A stretch of 48,198 bases of DNA from Streptomyces sp. ISL-66 (lineage in GTDB: Bacteria > Actinomycetota > Actinomycetes > Streptomycetales > Streptomycetaceae). The DNA lies in assembly GCF_018614135.1 (NCBI RefSeq), contig NZ_JAGGOW010000155.1, positions 1-48,198 on the forward strand, given 5' to 3'. Positions 45,889 through 48,198 of the stretch are shown piece by piece. The first letter of the stretch is position 1. Each line of letters begins with the position of its first letter. Both the position numbers and the translations under genes were made by a program. The notes beneath the pieces were generated by a model. That model made no database searches. It was given only the letters and a program-made list of their open reading frames with translations, and was not told the origin of the DNA.

Positions 45889-46407
45889 ATGAACAGAACG
45901 GTTCGCAGACGAGTGGTGCCGGTTGTCGGGACTGCGGGCGGGAGTCTCGGGTCTTATGACCACGTGGACGCGGTGGCGGTCGACGTGGCGCCCGGAACCA
46001 GCGCCGTGGAATTCACGCGGGTGATCTTCACGGGAAGTCCCCTGTGGATGGGCCGACTTATGGCCCTTCGTGACAAACTGGTCGCCCCGTTCGGCCTGCA
46101 GGTAAAGGAGCGGGGAAAGGCGGCCGCGACCCGGATCGAACCGGGTGTGAAAAGGGGTCCGTTCCGCATCCTGTCCGTCACAGAGGACGAAGTCCTCTGT
46201 GGGGACGACGACAAGCACCTCGACTTCCGCGTCTCGTTCGCCGTGCGGCCCAAGACGGACGGGCCAGGCTCAGAGGGCGTCTGCACCACGGTGGTCCGTT
46301 TCAACCGCCCCATCGGACGCCTCTACTTCCGCACCATCGAGCCCTTCCACCACCTCATAGTGGCCACCCTCCTCCGCCCCCGACACCCCCCGGCCCCTGC
46401 CCCGTAG
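45889..46407 (+). CDS. DUF2867 domain protein
   Basis: A 172-aa soluble protein with the DUF2867 pattern: FRILSVTEDEVLCGDDDKHLDFRVSFAV, cited by DDDKHLDFRVSF, then TTVVRFNRPIGRLYFRTIEPFHHLIVATLLR. DUF2867 is found alone or fused to NAD-binding proteins; no activity is known. The ATG at 45889 is preceded by GAGGGG. Its last 53 bp overlap the 3' end of malR on the other strand. Confidence 0.8.
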   Translation: MNRTVRRRVVPVVGTAGGSLGSYDHVDAVAVDVAPGTSAVEFTRVIFTGSPLWMGRLMALRDKLVAPFGLQVKERGKAAATRIEPGVKRGPFRILSVTEDEVLCGDDDKHLDFRVSFAVRPKTDGPGSEGVCTTVVRFNRPIGRLYFRTIEPFHHLIVATLLRPRHPPAPAP

Positions 46408-47389
46408 ATCCCCTGACCACCAGTTCCGGCTGGAAGACGTACTCCGTGCGCTGGACCGGTGTGCCGGCCACCGCTTCGAGGAGGGCGCCGACCGCCGCCG
46501 TGGCCATCGCGCGGACCGGTTGGCGGACCGTGGTCAGCGGCGGGTCCGTGAAGGCGATCAGCGGGGAGTCGTCGAAGCCGACGACCGAGACGTCCTCCGG
46601 GACCCGCAGGCCCCGCTCGCGCGCGGCGCGGATGACGCCGAGGGCCATGGGGTCGCTGCCGCACACGATGCCCGTGCAACCGCGGTCCAGCAGGGCTCCG
46701 CCCGCCGCGTGGCCGCCCTCGACCGTGAACAGGGTGCGCTGGATCAGGCCTTCGGCCTTGGCCGAGGGGAGGGCGGCGACGAAGCCCGCCTCCTTACGGG
46801 CGGACGGCACGTAGCGCGTCGGCCCGATGGCGAGGCCGATCCGGCGGTGGCCCAGGTCCTCCAGGTGACGGACGGCCATCTCGGCCGCCGCGCGGTCGTC
46901 CGGAGAGATGAAGGGCGCCTGGACCCGCTCGTTGAAGCCGTTGATCATGACGAAGGGAACGCCCCGGGCGGCGAGCCGCTGGTAGCGGGAGGGGTCGGCG
47001 GAGGAGTCGGCGTGCAGGCCGGACAGGAACACGATGCCCGTGACCCCGCGCTCCTCCAACTGCTCCACCAGCTCGTCCTCGGTCGCCCCGCCCGGCGTCT
47101 GCGTGCACAGCACCGGCGTGTAGCCGTGCCCGGCCAGCGCCTGCTCTATGACCTGGGCGAATGCCGGGAAGATGGGGTTGGTGAGCTCGGGGATGAGCAG
47201 CCCGACCAGCCCGTTGCTGCGCCGCCGCAGGCGTACGGGGCGCTCGTAGCCCAGCAGGTCCATGGCGGCCAGCACCTTGTGACGGGTGCCGGACGCCACG
47301 CCCGCCTTGCCGTTGAGGACACGGCTGACGGTCGCCTCGCTGACCTCGGCCTGCGCGGCGATGTCCGTCAGCCGGGGCGGGGTGGTCAC
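46355..47389 (-). CDS. malR: LacI-family repressor of maltose/starch metabolism
   Basis: A 344-aa regulator. The N-terminal LacI helix-turn-helix is TDIAAQAEVSEATVSRVLNG, followed by a periplasmic-binding-protein-like sensor domain (LVGLLIPELTNPIFPAFAQV, then PFISPDDRAAAEM and CGSDPMALG). It closely follows Streptomyces MalR/Reg1. It is expected to repress amylase, pullulanase and maltose-uptake genes until a maltodextrin binds. The GTG at 47389 overlaps the alpha-glucosidase stop (GTGA), implying translational coupling. The end overlaps the DUF2867 gene by 53 bp, convergently. The tail after PELVVRGSTG is Gly-rich. Confidence 0.92.
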   Translation of the reverse strand: MTTPPRLTDIAAQAEVSEATVSRVLNGKAGVASGTRHKVLAAMDLLGYERPVRLRRRSNGLVGLLIPELTNPIFPAFAQVIEQALAGHGYTPVLCTQTPGGATEDELVEQLEERGVTGIVFLSGLHADSSADPSRYQRLAARGVPFVMINGFNERVQAPFISPDDRAAAEMAVRHLEDLGHRRIGLAIGPTRYVPSARKEAGFVAALPSAKAEGLIQRTLFTVEGGHAAGGALLDRGCTGIVCGSDPMALGVIRAARERGLRVPEDVSVVGFDDSPLIAFTDPPLTTVRQPVRAMATAAVGALLEAVAGTPVQRTEYVFQPELVVRGSTGQGPGGVGGGGGWPL

Positions 47390-48198
47390 CCCTGCCACCA
47401 CACCGCCGTGTCGGGTGCAAGGACGTTCGGGTCCGCCAGTGCGGAGCTCGCCAGCAGGACCGTGCCCGGCGCGGGTATCCGTACCGGTTCGGCCGTCGTG
47501 TTGACCGTGCAGGTGAAGTCCCCCCGGCGGAAGGCCAGGACGCCCTCGGGGGCCTCCAGCCACTCCACCGCGTCGCCCGCGCCCAGCGCCGGGTGCGAGC
47601 GGCGCAGTCGCAGTGCGGAGCGGTAGAGCTCCAGGGTGGAGTGCGGGTCGCCGCTCTGCGCGGCGACGCTCAGTGCGGCCCATTCGGCGGGCTGGGGGAG
47701 CCAGCTGCCACCGTCGCCGAAGCCGTACGGGGCGGCCGAGCCCGACCACGGGATCGGTACCCGGCAGCCGTCGCGCAGCCCGTCCTGGCCGGAGCCCCGG
47801 GCGAACGCCGGATCCTGGCGCACCGAATCCGGGAGGTCCAGGACCTCCGGAAGGCCCAGCTCCTCGCCCTGATAGACGTACGCCGACCCGGGCAGCGCCA
47901 GCATCAGCAGCGCGGCCGCCCGCGCCCGGGCCAGACCCACCGCCCCACCCCCGTACCGGGTGACATGACGGACCACATCGTGGTTCGACAACACCCACGT
48001 GGTCGGCGCACCGACCGGGCGCATCGCGTCCAGCGACTCGTCGATGGTGGCGCGCAGCGCCCGCGCGTCCCATCCGGTGTTCAGGTAGTGGAAGTTGAAG
48101 GCCTGGTGCAGCTCGTCGGGCCGCAGGTACAGGGCCGTCCGGTCGGCGCTCGGGGTCCGCCCCCCGGCGCCGCCGTTACGTTCGCCCGCGCCCTCGCC
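47386..48198 (-). CDS. Alpha-glucosidase (GH13), 3' part, cut by window edge
   Basis: About 270 C-terminal residues of a cytoplasmic oligosaccharide hydrolase are present; the reading frame is open to 48198. The motif VLSNHDVVRHV carries the third catalytic Asp of GH13, and VYQGEELGLPEV is typical of alpha-glucosidase/oligo-1,6-glucosidase enzymes. The catalytic Asp/Glu pair lies outside the window. It is read just before malR and overlaps its start by GTGA, so the pair is one transcript. Streptomyces AglA is the likely match, but I cannot confirm the subfamily from this part. Confidence 0.88.
   Translation of the reverse strand, partial: GEGAGERNGGAGGRTPSADRTALYLRPDELHQAFNFHYLNTGWDARALRATIDESLDAMRPVGAPTTWVLSNHDVVRHVTRYGGGAVGLARARAAALLMLALPGSAYVYQGEELGLPEVLDLPDSVRQDPAFARGSGQDGLRDGCRVPIPWSGSAAPYGFGDGGSWLPQPAEWAALSVAAQSGDPHSTLELYRSALRLRRSHPALGAGDAVEWLEAPEGVLAFRRGDFTCTVNTTAEPVRIPAPGTVLLASSALADPNVLAPDTAVWWQG

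Overview
The window is chromosomal DNA from a high-GC actinomycete, almost certainly a Streptomyces. GC is very high outside one stretch, GTG starts are common, and several families are actinomycete favourites: homodimeric AceE, DUF4191, an NsdA-like regulator, and both GlnA and GlnII controlled by GlnR-type sites. Most of it is the conserved core neighbourhood of central carbon, nitrogen and lipoate metabolism. I can support 43 protein genes; two of them (the first and the last) run off the window. I saw no rRNA, tRNA, CRISPR array, insertion sequence or integrase.

Layout. 1-5.0 kb: the 3' end of a 2-oxoacid dehydrogenase E2 gene, a GntR/FCD regulator and aceE (pyruvate dehydrogenase E1). 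Two palindromic elements lie in the regulator-aceE gap. 5.0-7.5 kb: a DUF4240 protein, an SDR dehydrogenase divergent from a TetR regulator with an operator between them, and a MazG-like protein. 7.6-10.3 kb: a lower-GC island with a 66-aa two-helix membrane protein divergent from an unrecognised 733-aa protein. This is the best candidate for an undescribed system. 10.3-15.9 kb: glnA with a GlnR box, an RDD membrane protein, DUF4191, a small conserved protein, lipA and lipB (lipoate synthesis, which supplies the cofactor of the E2 protein at the left end), and a zinc-ribbon protein. 16-26 kb: an NsdA-like TPR regulator, an FAD amine-oxidase-like protein, a TIGR01777 epimerase-like protein, a VIT1-type transporter, a SpoIIE/PP2C phosphatase, an 87-aa unknown, an ArsC/Spx protein, a ketopantoate-reductase-like protein, a membrane protein and a Gfo/Idh/MocA oxidoreductase. 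26-28.3 kb: glnII with its own GlnR box and an orphan winged-helix protein.

28.4-37.8 kb holds membrane and redox functions. A Met/His-rich membrane protein pairs with a PepSY protein (metal handling is an inference). Then come a rhomboid-like protein, a tyrosine phosphatase, a membrane-tethered ECF-sigma-like protein, and a ferritin-like hydrolase coupled by ATGA overlap to a flavin/2Fe-2S reductase, followed by a TetR regulator and a GNAT acetyltransferase.

37.8-48.2 kb is a starch/maltodextrin locus: a secreted alpha-amylase with a C-terminal CBM20, followed 40 bp later by a 1829-aa double-GH13 amylopullulanase. A 28-bp symmetric operator lies in front of the pair. On the right, an alpha-glucosidase gene (cut by the window edge) overlaps malR (LacI family) by GTGA. 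The likely logic is that MalR represses the secreted enzymes that release maltodextrins and shares a transcript with the enzyme that hydrolyses them.
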